Positions 1 to 10,231 of a stretch of DNA of 64,000 nt are shown piece after piece (within the stretch, counting starts at the first letter, position 1; every line of letters starts with the position of its first letter). Source of the DNA: Ottelia alismoides (taxonomy: Eukaryota > Streptophyta > Magnoliopsida > Alismatales > Hydrocharitaceae); NCBI GenBank assembly GCA_037367405.1, contig JAZKJV010001865.1, positions 1,394,294 through 1,458,293 of the forward strand, read 5' to 3'. The notes below the pieces were generated by a model. The model was not told the origin of the DNA and ran no database searches. It saw nothing but the letters and a program-made list of their open reading frames with translations. Both the position numbers and the translations under genes were made by a program.

Positions 1-1022
1 CAAGTGTCCAACACTAGGCAAGGTTCCAAACCATAGCTTATGAGGATGTTAAGGTTTAGATTTACATGGAATCTTATTAAGGATATATATAATGGTTTCA
101 ACTACATATATTCCTGGAAACTAAGAGGTAATTATGCCAATATTCTTCATTGATCAAATCATATCACACCTTATCCAATTGCATCTCCTTACAACTCTAT
201 TGAGTTAAGGTGTGTTAGGAGAAGTGAGATAGGAATGCTATTCCTATCTCCATAAGGTATTCATTGAACTAATCTAATAGGTGCTTGCTACCTTGGTTAG
301 ATCAAATTCATTTCATATTCCTTCATACTTTGGTTCTATACCAAAAGATGTGAAATCTTTGAACATTTCAAAGATGTCCAAGGTGAAGAGAAGAAATCTC
401 ATATCACAAATATTATCGAATGATATCACATATCGTCAATGTGTATTATGATACAGATGATCCACATACATCAATATGTATGAGATCTTGAATACCTTGA
501 CAACATACACCATTCTCAGAGAAGAGTGTACTGGACATTTTTCTTTGAATACAATATTCACAAGTATGTAAGATTTGAAATTTCAAGCATTCTAAAACTT
601 TATCTCTTACTAGCTGATTGAACTTATTAATAGAATTATGTCCAAGGCTTGATGCCAAATCATTGTCAAATGATCTTCATCCTGCTATTGATCTATTAAG
701 GTTTAATTTTCATTATTAGAAATGTTAATGAAACATTCATTTTTTTCTAATTTAGTAAAGTCCTCTAGATGTCAGATTACTATCTTTAATATATCCATCA
801 TAACTGTTTATGATAGTTCTAATTCCAGAATTCATGTTTATTTCCAACATTTAGAATAAACAATGAGTGTATTCTAATATTTAGGTTATACAGACATTGC
901 CTAGACTATGGGCCCTCCCACAGAAAATATGAAGTCTATCTATCAAATATATATTGTTGCAACAATTGCATCAATATCCATGTGGATGACTATTAAATCT
1001 TAAGATCAAATTTTCAGTCTTA
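1..1022 (-). mobile_element. K0: Ty1/copia internal fragment
   Basis: Internal part of a decayed minus-strand Ty1/copia element, cut by the window edge on the left and by the K1 LTR at 1023. It runs parallel to 5540-6530 of K1 in the same orientation, for example at the blocks around 80-150 and 960-1010, so K0 and K1 belong to one family. It covers part of the integrase region (1-445), the GAG-pre-integrase domain (446-658) and the gag end just upstream (659-1022). The similarity to K1 stops at about 1012-1022, where the LTR begins. All frames contain stops, so it is not functional. Confidence 0.75.
446..658 (-). pseudogene. GAG-pre-integrase domain remnant, copia K0
   Basis: A 70-residue open stretch with the layout of the copia GAG-pre-integrase domain, the zinc-binding segment between protease and integrase core. 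It shows the LGH motif near residue 5, then a Cys pair (CEYC) near residue 33, a KMS..F segment, and a downstream IHIDVCG that corresponds to the first catalytic Asp region of integrase. The usual order is LGH, CExC, GK(M/Q).(K/R).F, then H(T/S)D(V/L)CGP, so it is collinear with the family. Stops follow directly in the integrase core. A homologous copy lies at 5942-6154. Confidence 0.75.
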
Positions 1023-1944
1023 TGATGAACGATATAGGATAATCCTTAAACGCATCATGGAAGCACGAACGTCGTATCGAATGCGATGAGGAACGACTAG
1101 TCGCACTAGTTGTTCTATGCAACGGAATTTAAAAAATTTTCATGCAACGAAACCACATGATCCAAGAACACTTCTCGGATCGTTTCGTCTAAACCACAAA
1201 CAAGTAATAGGATTACCTCTTAAAGCGTGGTTGCGATAGAGTCTCTAAACGAAGAGACCTCCAGTCTCAAGTCCGATCCGATAGAGGAGACACTTGTGAG
1301 CGTGGGGTTGAATCACATGCTTCTCGCAATCCAGGTTGATGATCCAAGCGGCGGATCTCTTGATCTCGACACACGAGATCCGACGTCTTCTTCACGAGCG
1401 AGGTGCACCGAAGGAGACGGAGATCCACGAGCAAACGATCAGACAACATAACGACGACACTGCGGCAATGGAGACTCTCTCTAGGGCATCCATGGTGGAC
1501 GACCATGAGAGAGGATGAGAGAGGACTGACATGTAGAGAGAAAGAGACTTATGTTCTCTTGTGTGTTAAAAAGAGCAAAGGGGTGCCTCTCCTTTCATAA
1601 TATTTTGGGATCCATGGATCTCAATCCATAGACAACACAAATCCAATGGCTCTCATTGATTGTGTTTCTTTTAATGGCTAAGATTTGCGTTGGTAAAAAC
1701 CAACAATAATTAATTTAATTTAGATTAAAATATATTAATAAATCAATATAAATCAATCCCAAAATTAAATCAACGACATATGGAGATAATGGAAAGGAGA
1801 ATGCCTCCTTCCATGTATATGGAGTGGACGGTCACCCTCTCCTAATAGGAATTGGAGGCCGTCCCTTCCATCCTGTATGGAAGGAGGCTCTCAAATGTAA
1901 TATTCTTAGATTACATAATTCCATGTATCTCCAATTTTACAACA

Positions 1945-2250
1945 ATAATTGATGTAAATTATTCTACAAAAATAATTCATAGTTACTTTGAGAATACTGC
2001 AATCTTGCCATTGGAAATTTGTAAATCATATTCACAACTCAAAATAAAATGTAAATTACATTTTCAATTTAATGTCCAATGTGAATCTAATTCACATATT
2101 ATTGTTGTAAATTATTCTACAAAAATATTTCATAATTATTTTGAGAATACTGCAATCTTGCCATTGAAAATTTGTGAATCATATTCACAACTCAAAATAA
2201 AATGTAAATTACATTTTCAATTTAATGTCCAATGTGAATCTAATTCACAT
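1945..2250. repeat. 153-bp tandem duplication inside K1 LTR
   Basis: Two direct copies, 1945-2097 and 2098-2250, offset by 153 bp (for example GTAAATTATTCTAC at 1954 and 2107, and TCTAATTCACAT ending at 2097 and 2250). The copies differ at only a few positions. The related LTR at 55430-55600 has a single copy, so the duplication happened in this copy or its close lineage. Being a multiple of three, it creates an apparent repeated peptide in a chance ORF. Confidence 0.85.
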
Positions 2251-3047
2251 CAACATTTAATTAACAAATGTAAATTACAAATAGCTCTCTCTTATATATT
2301 ATAAATCATATTTTTAATATATATGATTAATCTGGATAGTGCTATCCACATTATTCATATACATGATAATTAAATCACATTTAATTGTCTTGGATCTCTA
2401 TTCTCATATGCCCAAACAATGTAAATCACATTCACATTATTTACATCTTTGATAATCAAATCACATTTAATTATCTTAGATAACTCTCTCTATATATGAA
2501 TCAAATTCATATTATTCATGATAATTAAATCACATTTAATTATCCATTTTCTCAATGCTCAGATATTTATATCAAGAATGAAATTATCCTTAACTCTTTC
2601 AAGGATAATGCGCTTTCTCCGCGAATACTTGGAGATAATGACAGGGCGATTGTATTGTTCCACGCATAGTGACTTGGATATTGAGATCACATCTCAAATC
2701 CAGATCTCGGGCCTCCTATAGATGCTTGATTAAATCAAGACTGCAAATCTAATCTTCTCATTGCATCTGAATCACATTCAGATCAATGTCCAACATTTGG
2801 ACTAAGATTAGATTACTTCTCTACTGAGAGGAGTCACTAAAATCCAGACCCATTTCATCACTCCCTAGGAATGGAAGCGTCATGGTTATACAACCGTTTA
2901 TGATTACATCACCCTCAGGTATTCCCAATACGTGTACATCCTGCATACTGGAAGACCCAGAATAATCCCAAAGTATAAGATCAATTTGACACTGTCTACT
3001 TCAGGGATTTATCATTAAGTTTCTCATTCGTTCATTAGGAGTTGCTA

Positions 3048-3124
3048 TTGATCATATACTTTCCAAAAGAATATATCATACCTAGGTGTTGATCATATAC
3101 TTTCCAAAAGTATATATCAAACCT
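3048..3124. repeat. Short 41-bp direct repeat in copia LTR
   Basis: Two near-identical units containing TTGATCATATACTTTCCAAA, beginning at 3048 and 3089. The same pair is present in the K3 LTR near 56370-56445, so unlike the 153-bp repeat it is an old feature of this LTR family. Confidence 0.7.
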
Positions 3125-3821
3125 ACAAATTCAGTCAAGCTTCCAAAGCGAGACGATTGTGCATGGAATTTGATCTTCCCAATATCTCATGAGTGAGCTC
3201 ATGTCTTCCGGTTCAGTAATGAACCTGTATGATCGCTTTGAGAGATTGTATTACTCATATTCCCTTGCATGCACACCAGCATGCCGGTGTATAGACCTTG
3301 ATTAGGTCATCAACCAATTGGTCTGCCAAATGTACATACTCAGACATATAGTAACACAACTATCTCCGGTCAGAGGATGCGTGCCTACATCATGACAACA
3401 TACGATATAGGACTTTGGTTATCTCGATCTCGTTAAGTCAACTCTTTGACCTAACTAATCTAACTCCTCCGAATCTCTATTCCTACGCAGAGGACCTGTA
3501 TCAAGAGGTCAGACAGATATCAGCCTAACTAAGAATGGATTGCCATCTCCTACTCTGGCTGGAGATCATATCTTAACAATCATTTGATGGTGCTTGATGA
3601 GTTCTCAATCTAACTCTTTAGATGTTCATCCAAGCATCAACCTCTATGATTCAATATTTGAATCAACAGTTGTATGATCATCAAGATGGCCATGGTACAT
3701 AACCCTAATTGTGTTAAGGGACCTATTATGCAAATTATGTACTCTTCATTTCAGATTAAGGAATGATATTCGCAATAACATTTATTGCATAATGGCTCGC
3801 CGTGGGCTAGCATGTCCAACA

Positions 3822-3836
3822 ATCTCCCACTAGCCC
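3822..3836 (-). other. K1 polypurine tract
   Basis: Read on the minus strand it is GGGCTAGTGGGAGAT, immediately before the LTR start TGTTGG. This is the expected plus-strand priming site of an LTR retrotransposon. It fixes the orientation of K1 and the boundary of its 3' LTR. Confidence 0.7.
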
Positions 3837-5240
3837 AAAGAGCCATTAATGGGCTAATCATTTAAACCCACACTCATGTGACAATCATAAGCTATTTAGA
3901 AAATAGCTTGGTAAGCAGATCAATCACTTTGTTCCCAAGAGACTACGCCAAGTCCTTTTAAGGCACTTGCATATCCCCTAGTAACAGTAATCGCATCTAA
4001 TGCGAATGTTGCATCTTATGCAACCTATACTCAATATAGTCAAAGAAACTATAGTGTCCTTGATACTACTGCTCAAAAAATATTATAACCGGTATTACCA
4101 TAATCCTTATCAGAATACCCTTATTCCTAGAGATCTCTATCTCCTAAGGTATCCGTAGTTAAGACCTTTTAGATCACTATCTATAAAATCTTAATTTCTT
4201 GAAGATAAGACTTTGAGATCACTATCTCAAAAGTTTTGCCTTTTATTAAGATATTGTTATTACTACAATCAAGTGTTTTATCACCATAGTAGGATTAGTA
4301 ACAGTTTACTACTCCCACTGCATGGTAGACATCTGGCTTTTGTACATATCTACCATACACCCGGCTTCTTGGAACTGATGCACAAGGGCAAGCAGTTTGC
4401 ATTCACATCCTCAACTCTTTGAGGTGCTATCCCTTTAGATAGGTCATTACCATATCTTTGAGGAAAATAAGCCTTTCTTGGAATTTTCCAGAAAATGGAA
4501 ATATCCAAGGTGTACTATTAGTGTGACTGTCCCAATACCCTCTTCTCTTTGCTTCTAAACAACTTCAGAACTAAGATCTAAGAGGTATCCTTTAGATCAT
4601 ATCTTGAGGTATTGAACAATCAGATTATAAAACACTTATTATTATCATCCTTATATCATTCTAAATGATTAGAATATTATCTACATTTAGCATGATGAAT
4701 ACAATGCCACTCCCACTAAGCTTTACATGGTTCATCAAGATTTTATCTGAAATCATAACATTTATAATTTCATCAAATCTTATGTTCCAACTATAAGAAG
4801 CTTATTTGAGTCCAGAGATGGAGTTCTTTAGCTTGCATACCTTGCTTTCCTCAACCATGAAGCCCTGGGGCTACTTCGTATGAATATCCTCAGAGAGGTA
4901 TTCATAGAGGAATGCAATATTGACTCACATCATGAAGATGTCATAGTCAAGTTGTGTATCTATAGTTATCAATATTCTGATGGGTTAAAGCAAGGTCACT
5001 GGAGAGCAAGTCTCATCACAAGCGATGTCTTCTCTTCGGTGTGTAGCTCATGGCTATGAATTGTGCTTTGAAGGTCTCTACCTTCTCATCAAGTTTCCTA
5101 TTTCTCTTGAAGATCCATTTACACCGTAATGAGTCTTACCCATATAGTTGGATCCTCGAGGGTCTATATACAACATTTGTATATGAAGTCTACTTTAGAC
5201 TTATTGCTAACATCCATCTTTCCATGATATGATCTTCAGA
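3837..5240 (-). pseudogene. K1 copia reverse transcriptase/RNase H remnant
   Basis: Minus-strand translation gives broken but collinear copia pol. At about 4790-4960 it reads approximately ..VNIAFLYEYL..EDIH.. then PQGFMVEESKVCKLKNSI and SGLKQASYSWN. These match the copia RT segments usually written (D/V)(V/I)KTAFLNG.L.EEIYM.QPEGF and HKVCKLKKS(I/L)YGLKQA..W. Further left (about 4330-4450) is a remnant resembling the LS..(Q/A)CP segment near the RNase H start. Near 3900 there is VIDLLTKLF, equivalent to the terminal N.ADPLTK motif. There are many stops and frameshifts, and the YVDD site is not recognisable. Confidence 0.65.
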
Positions 5241-5299
5241 AGCATCATCACATGAAGTCAGATCATTGTCAGATTCAGCTGACACATGGAATCCATCCT

Positions 5300-5940
5300 C
5301 AAACTTATTTGAAGAGGTATTAATGTTTCATCTTTAATTGTATTTTTAGTTTCCAATCTCAAGAGCCTCGTTATCTTCTCAAGGTTAAATGAGTTCCTTT
5401 ACTTCATTTTCATCTTGATTCTCAAGAGAGTCATCCTCTAAGAATCACATTCTAAGAGATGAGATACTTTAAGAATCTCAAGGTCATAAAGTAGGTATCC
5501 AATACCATCCTTTATTTTCCTAATGAAGTAGCACTCTCTGGTGCTAGATTCCAGCTTTCTAGCATGGAACCTTGTAAGGATATATAATGTAGTCACTACT
5601 ACATATATATACCTGGAAACTAAGAGATAATTATGCTAAGATTAATCTTTGATCAAATCATGTCACACATGATCAATTGTATCTCCCTACAACTCTATTG
5701 AGTTAAGGTTCATTAGGAGGATTGAGATAGGAATGATATTCACATCTCCATAAGGTATTCCTTGAATTCATCTAATAGGTACAAACTAACTTGGTTAGAT
5801 CAAATTCATTTCATCTTCCTTCAAACTTTGGTTCTAAAAAAAATTGTGAAATCTTTGAACATTTCAAAAGTTTCTTAGGTGAAGAGAAGAAATTCATATC
5901 ATACATAATCATCAATAGATATCACATATCCATAATGTTT
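5300..5940 (-). pseudogene. K1 copia integrase core remnant
   Basis: Collinear with the copia integrase core on the minus strand. It continues from IHIDVC at the end of the pre-integrase domain through ISIDDY..YEFLLF (the usual FIDDYSRYGY(V/L)YL) to EMFKDF and then RSNQVSLYLLDEFKEYLMEM. That last segment aligns with RSDRGGEYLS.EF..YL, so the second catalytic Asp reads Asn here. Several stops and frameshifts are present. The left boundary with RT is not clear. Confidence 0.6.
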
Positions 5941-5941
5941 A

Positions 5942-6154
5942 CTATGATATAGATGATTCACATACATCAATATGCATGAGATCCTGAATACCTTGACATC
6001 TTACACCTTTCCCAAAGAAGGGTGTATTGGACATTTTACTTTTAATACAATATTCATAAGTATGCAAGTTTTGAAATTTTAGACATTCTAAAGTTTCATA
6101 TCTTACTTGTCCATTGATCTCATCAACAGACATATGTCCAAAATATGATGCCAA
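5942..6154 (-). pseudogene. K1 GAG-pre-integrase domain remnant
   Basis: Open 70-residue stretch with LGH-like FGH, a CxxxK context after HTYEYC (the first Cys of the CxxC pair is replaced by Tyr, compared with CEYC in K0), KMSNTPFFGKG and IHIDVC. Order and spacing match the copia GAG-pre-integrase domain. It is the homologue of 446-658 and lies in the same orientation, roughly 5.5 kb away, with an LTR between them. Confidence 0.7.
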
Positions 6155-7560
6155 ATCATTGTCAAATGATCTTCATCCTCCTATTGATCTTTAGAAGTTT
6201 AATTTTAAGTATTAGAAATCTTAATGAACCATTCATTAATTTTCTAATTTAGTGGAGTCTACTAGATGTTAGATTACTATCTGAAGTATATCCATCATAA
6301 CTCTTTATGATAGGTTTATTCCAGAATTCATGTTTATTTCCAATATTTAGAAATAAAGTATGAGTGTATTCTAATATCTAGGTCACAGAGACATTATCTA
6401 AGACTAAGGGCTCCCACTAAAAATATGAAGTGTATTGATCCAATAGAGGTTGTTGCAACAATTGCATTAACATCCATGAGGATGACTATTAAACTTTAAG
6501 ATCAAATTTCTAATATTCTAATAAATATGCAACCAATTGCAAGTGTCATTAGAAGATTGAGATACAATTATTAGACTTTATCTTATAAAATAAGTAAGTC
6601 AATTTCAATAATAATATGTAGAGGATTCTGATGTACTGTTCGATTCCTTCTCTAAGGATTCTAGATAGATTTGATAGTCATACTATCAACACATCAACTT
6701 ATTGCAGTATTGGCATACATCCAACTCTTTGGATGTCATATGGAAGTCACAGAAGTACAATCAACTCTTTGACTATACTTTTTATGCGCTCCCTTTATCT
6801 ATAAGCAATCATTGCTCAAGATAAAGGATCTCTTATGTTGAAATCAAAAATTTCAATATAAGAGTATTTCAACATTTATACATGCTTCATTCAATTCATA
6901 CAATATGAATATTATGAAGCTTCATGAATGACTAGAGTATAGATAGTAGAATGATAACACTCATCGTATCTACATCCATTTAAACTCTTAAAACTTAGGT
7001 TCAGGTAGGTACTCAAACAATTTGAATACATCATCTCCTATAGAGCCACCATTCTGCATAATGCAGAGAACCATGTCATTCATGATTATATATCGAGAGC
7101 ACATATGTATGCCAAAACATCTTCTTAGATTTTATAAGGATTATTTGATAATTACAATCATTATCGACATGTCACTTCAAAAGTACATTCGATGATATCA
7201 AGACTTATAGAGACATACAAACCCTAAGGTTTTAGTCCTATTATATATTTAATTATCATTCCTCATTATTATGAGGAAAATTGCATATTGCAACCACATA
7301 TATTATGCTTCCAATTGCAAGTACAATATCTGGATCATGGTCCAATCCATGATATTCTACTGGTTATTATTGAGTATAACATTGAGTTGGATTAAAGAAG
7401 GATTATCTGAAATAAGAAATTTGCATAAACATATATAAATATATAATTTACTTTGATTTAGGAATTTTTATATCAAAGTTGTCTTGCCTTGTCAGCACTG
7501 AAAGTTCATTCCCTTAATCACTTTCAATGTAAGAGATATACATACCATTATATCTCAGCA
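6155..7560 (-). pseudogene. K1 gag/protease region, strongly decayed
   Basis: This lies upstream (on the minus strand) of the pre-integrase domain, where copia gag and protease belong. Bases 6155-6530 are parallel to 659-1012 of K0. I could not recognise a CCHC knuckle or a protease DTG motif, and no frame stays open. The call rests on position and on similarity to K0 rather than on motifs. Confidence 0.45.
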
Positions 7561-7880
7561 AGATCTGGGATCTCCTTCCTTATATTTGTTACATCCCAAT
7601 AATATGAGAATCTGCAACTCGGATAAAAAGATGCGGGAACACAATCCACCTTGCAAGTCCAACTTGCATCTCCCAATTCGGTCTTTAACACTCGGGCCCA
7701 CTACCCCTAAGGTGATGTTGACCTATCATTAATTGAACCAACCATCAACAGGAATAATACTCGCTATGCGCAATCCAATATCGCCACAATAATATGAGGA
7801 TTTGATATTGGGGGCACTACGCATATGACCTTACTCTTTTGAGAATCAAAGAGCCCGTTCCAGATGGGCTTGCATATAGG
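7561..7880. other. Unassigned junction between K1 and G1
   Basis: About 320 bp of less AT-rich sequence with no ORF that I recognise and no LTR tip or PBS for K1. A copia 5' LTR would be expected here and is missing. The abrupt start of G1 integrase at about 7881 means that at least one of the two elements lost sequence here, by deletion or by illegitimate joining. The short motif CAATAATATGAG.AT occurs twice, near 7597 and 7788. Confidence 0.4.
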
Positions 7881-7882
7881 AG

Positions 7883-8068
7883 TTGTCGCTCGAGCTACAT
7901 AGCAAATGGAAGGGACCCTACTTGGTGAGAAAGGTACACGACAACGGTAGCATTGACATATCCGAGTTGTCTTCTGAGAGTACCTTTCGAGTGAACGGCC
8001 AGCAGCTCAAGCCACTTCTAGATCATGAGCCGCGGGTCGTTGATGTTGCCCCTATTCATTTTGCGTGA
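7883..8068 (+). pseudogene. G1 integrase C-terminal fragment
   Basis: Sixty codons plus stop. The sequence WKGPYLVRKVHDNGSIDIS, then FRVNGQQLKPLL, matches the end of gypsy integrases, which typically have KW.GPF.V..V...GA.E(L/I), then F.VNGQRLK.Y. This is the tail that follows the catalytic core; the zinc finger and DDE core are missing. The first codon is TTG in a continuing frame, so this is not a gene start. The decayed tail of G2 integrase near 17270-17420 carries the same VHDNG....(I/V)NGQ pattern. Confidence 0.75.
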
Positions 8069-8109
8069 GATATGGTCTCTTGACTCACATCTATTGCATC
8101 TCACGCCTG

Positions 8110-8251
8110 ATTATCACTGCTCTTCCGACATGTATAGATCCAGATGTCCATATCATCACATTCTTTAGTCCCACATCCCTATTATCACTGCTCTTCCGAC
8201 CTGTATAGATCCAGATGTCCATATCATCACATTCTTTAGTCCCACATCCCT
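8110..8251. repeat. 71-bp perfect-looking tandem duplication
   Basis: Units at 8110-8180 and 8181-8251, each starting ATTATCACTGCTCTTCCGAC. I see one difference (CATG against CCTG after GA). It lies just after the integrase stop and before the hairpin array. Near identity points to a recent slippage or duplication event, more recent than most other changes in this element. Confidence 0.9.
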
Positions 8252-8271
8252 TTATTCATCTTTTGATTATG

Positions 8272-8624
8272 CTATACTTAGGGTGTACTTTACCCTAAGT
8301 ATAGGGGGGATGTAGGACCTTTGGGTATTTCTTTTGTTTCTCTCTACCCCTGTTTTTGTTGCCTATACTTAGGGATATTTTACCCTAAGTATAGGGGGGG
8401 TGGACCCTGTACATTCTCCACTCGGTTTTCCCTTTGTGTACAGCCTGCTATACTTAGGATTATTTGATCCTAAGTATAGGGGGAAAAGCCGAGATCTTCT
8501 TGATCTTCTATTCATTCATTCTTCTTTGTATATAGCCTTCCTTTTCACTTCCCTATACTAAGCACGAGTTATGTCTTCTTCATCGCTCTTGACTCTGAGG
8601 ACATAGTTCGAGCTAAGTATAGGG
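8272..8624 (+). repeat. G1 array of four PPT-tailed hairpins
   Basis: Four inverted repeats, each followed by a run of G. Arms are 8272-8284/8292-8304 (CTATACTTAGGGT), 8362-8374/8383-8395 (CCTATACTTAGGG) and 8448-8460/8467-8479 (CTATACTTAGGAT), all perfect 13-bp stems. The fourth has longer, imperfect arms at 8551-8575/8600-8624. The right arm plus G run (AAGTATAGGGGG) copies the element's polypurine tract at 10219-10231. Decayed equivalents lie at the same place in G3 (27340-27690) and G2 (16640-17110, minus), so this is a feature of the group rather than of one copy. Confidence 0.85.
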
Positions 8625-10220
8625 GGGTGTGTATATAATTCATATATACTTTAGCCATAACTCGTACTTTGTGTGAGTGTTTTAAAAAATAAAATGGCTA
8701 AAAAACCTAAAAAATCGCAAAAATTAAAATTTTCTTGTAAATAATCATTCTTTTATGGCACATACATAGCTAGTGTACAAATTATTTTTGTAAAAATGTT
8801 TTCAAAAATCTTTTGTGTAAAGTTTGTGTGTATATTTTCATATCAAAATTATGTATATAGTACAAAATTTTTCCAAAATGTTTTGAAAATCAAAAGTTTG
8901 CAAAAATCTTGTGTAAATGTGTGTAAATACTTTTGCAAAACTTACATCCATGCATTCATCCATTCATGATTTCAAAACATTTTTCAAAAATTTTGCATGT
9001 TTGTAAAAATTGTGTAAATAACATCTTTGTATATATGGATATAGTTTTTCTGGATTATAGTTGACATTTAAACTAGCCTTGAATTAAATTGGGAAAGGGA
9101 GCTTGATTAAGATCTTAATCCACCCAATTCTAAGAGGAACCTTGTAGGGCTTAGCTTTAAGGCTTTTCAGGTCCATGGTGACTTAATTCTTTAAGTCCAC
9201 TAGGCTATGATCACATGTCATCTCAATGAGCCTAAGTAGAGCATTTAAAAACACACACATGACTCATATAGACAATGGCTTTACTTGGACACATCACTGA
9301 GCATCGAGCTCTCTACGGATGTGGTGGTGAGGAGGCAGTCTTCCTTGACTTGGGGTAGCATATGAGGGTACTACTTCTAGGAGGAACCTCTCTTCTTCTT
9401 TTAGTGAAGGAAGTGCATCTCAACTTGGTCTGGTTGCCATGAGGTCTAACGACAGGAGTTGTGGGTTGCAATAATGCTTCAAAAGAGGGATAGTCTACTG
9501 GCTCAAGAGGAAAAACTCCTTGTATATATGCTGCACATGTATATGTTGTATAGATGCACTTGAAAAAAAATGCAAAAAGAGAATAACTCTAAAAAAGTGG
9601 TGGGTCTGATAGAAAATGATAATCCCACCGGAGTATGTATATAGTGCAATAAGCAAAGGTTGAGATTCATGTCCCACCTTACGTAGCTTGCAGTAGGGAG
9701 ACTTGGCTACACTGGCTGAGCTCCCAATGATACATGGCTACACTGGCCATGGTCCATTCTCTTCTTCCCCCTCTTCTTGAGCCGGTTGAACTTGAACTTA
9801 GAAGGGAATACCCCTCTCCTCGAGGAAATAGTGGCCAGATTGGAGTCATAGAGTTACCTTGTTGGGGAGGGTTGTCAAGTTGCTATTTCTGAGGAAGAGA
9901 TCTTATACCTCACATTCACAGTACAATGAAAGATTCATGGTCTTCAGGGTTTGTGTTTGATGACTTGTTCTGATCTGGATTGTTGAGGAGTCTTGATTAT
10001 AGATTGGTGGAACTTAGAGGCTGTTGAGTTTTAAGCTTAAGTCCAAATAAGGTTCTGACACATTAATAATCCAAAGATCTGATCGAGCTCCATAATTCAA
10101 TTTAATGAAGGCAAGTTTAATATTCAACCTTGATCCATGTACATTCTCCTCTTTTTCTTTTTCTTTCTCTTTTTCACTTCTTTTTCAAATACGTGTTTGC
10201 TAAGGGACTAGCAAAGTTAA
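8625..10220 (+). other. G1 3' non-coding region
   Basis: About 1.6 kb between the hairpin array and the PPT. It is AT-rich and has no ORF that I can connect to env or any other protein. Blocks near 9060-9250, 9890-9990 and 10030-10120 are similar to the corresponding region of G3 and, inverted, to 15127-16200 of G2 and 48576-49625 of G5. It is therefore inherited element sequence rather than unrelated DNA. Confidence 0.65.
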
Positions 10221-10231
10221 GTATAGGGGGG
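10221..10231 (+). other. G1 polypurine tract
   Basis: GTATAGGGGGG directly before the LTR start TGATGAAT. The 20 bases to its left (GACTAGCAAAGTTAA...) are nearly the same as the inverted copies at 15127-15150 (G2) and 48576-48600 (G5). Confidence 0.85.

Larger units (their letters stand above)
1023..3821 (-). repeat. K1 3' LTR (copia, 2.8 kb)
   Basis: On the minus strand this LTR begins TGTTGGACATGC at 3821, directly after a purine-rich tract (3822-3836), and ends ...TTCATCA at 1023. A PPT on the right identifies it as the 3' LTR of a minus-strand element. A homologous LTR copy, without PPT, is at 54955-57141. The first 420 bases (1023-1445) have no counterpart that I can see there. The 2.8-kb length is long for copia. 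ORFs inside it, including a 150-codon one at 1852-2304, lie in LTR sequence and are not considered genes. Confidence 0.75.

Noticed and set aside
1852..2304. 150-codon plus ORF with a repeated peptide
   Set aside because: It is inside the K1 LTR, antisense to the element, and the repeat is the 153-bp DNA duplication. The related LTR at 55430 does not keep the frame.
8272..8624. CRISPR-like array
   Set aside because: The units are hairpins with PPT tails at irregular spacing and with differing sequence between them, inside a eukaryotic retroelement; there are no uniform spacers or cas genes.
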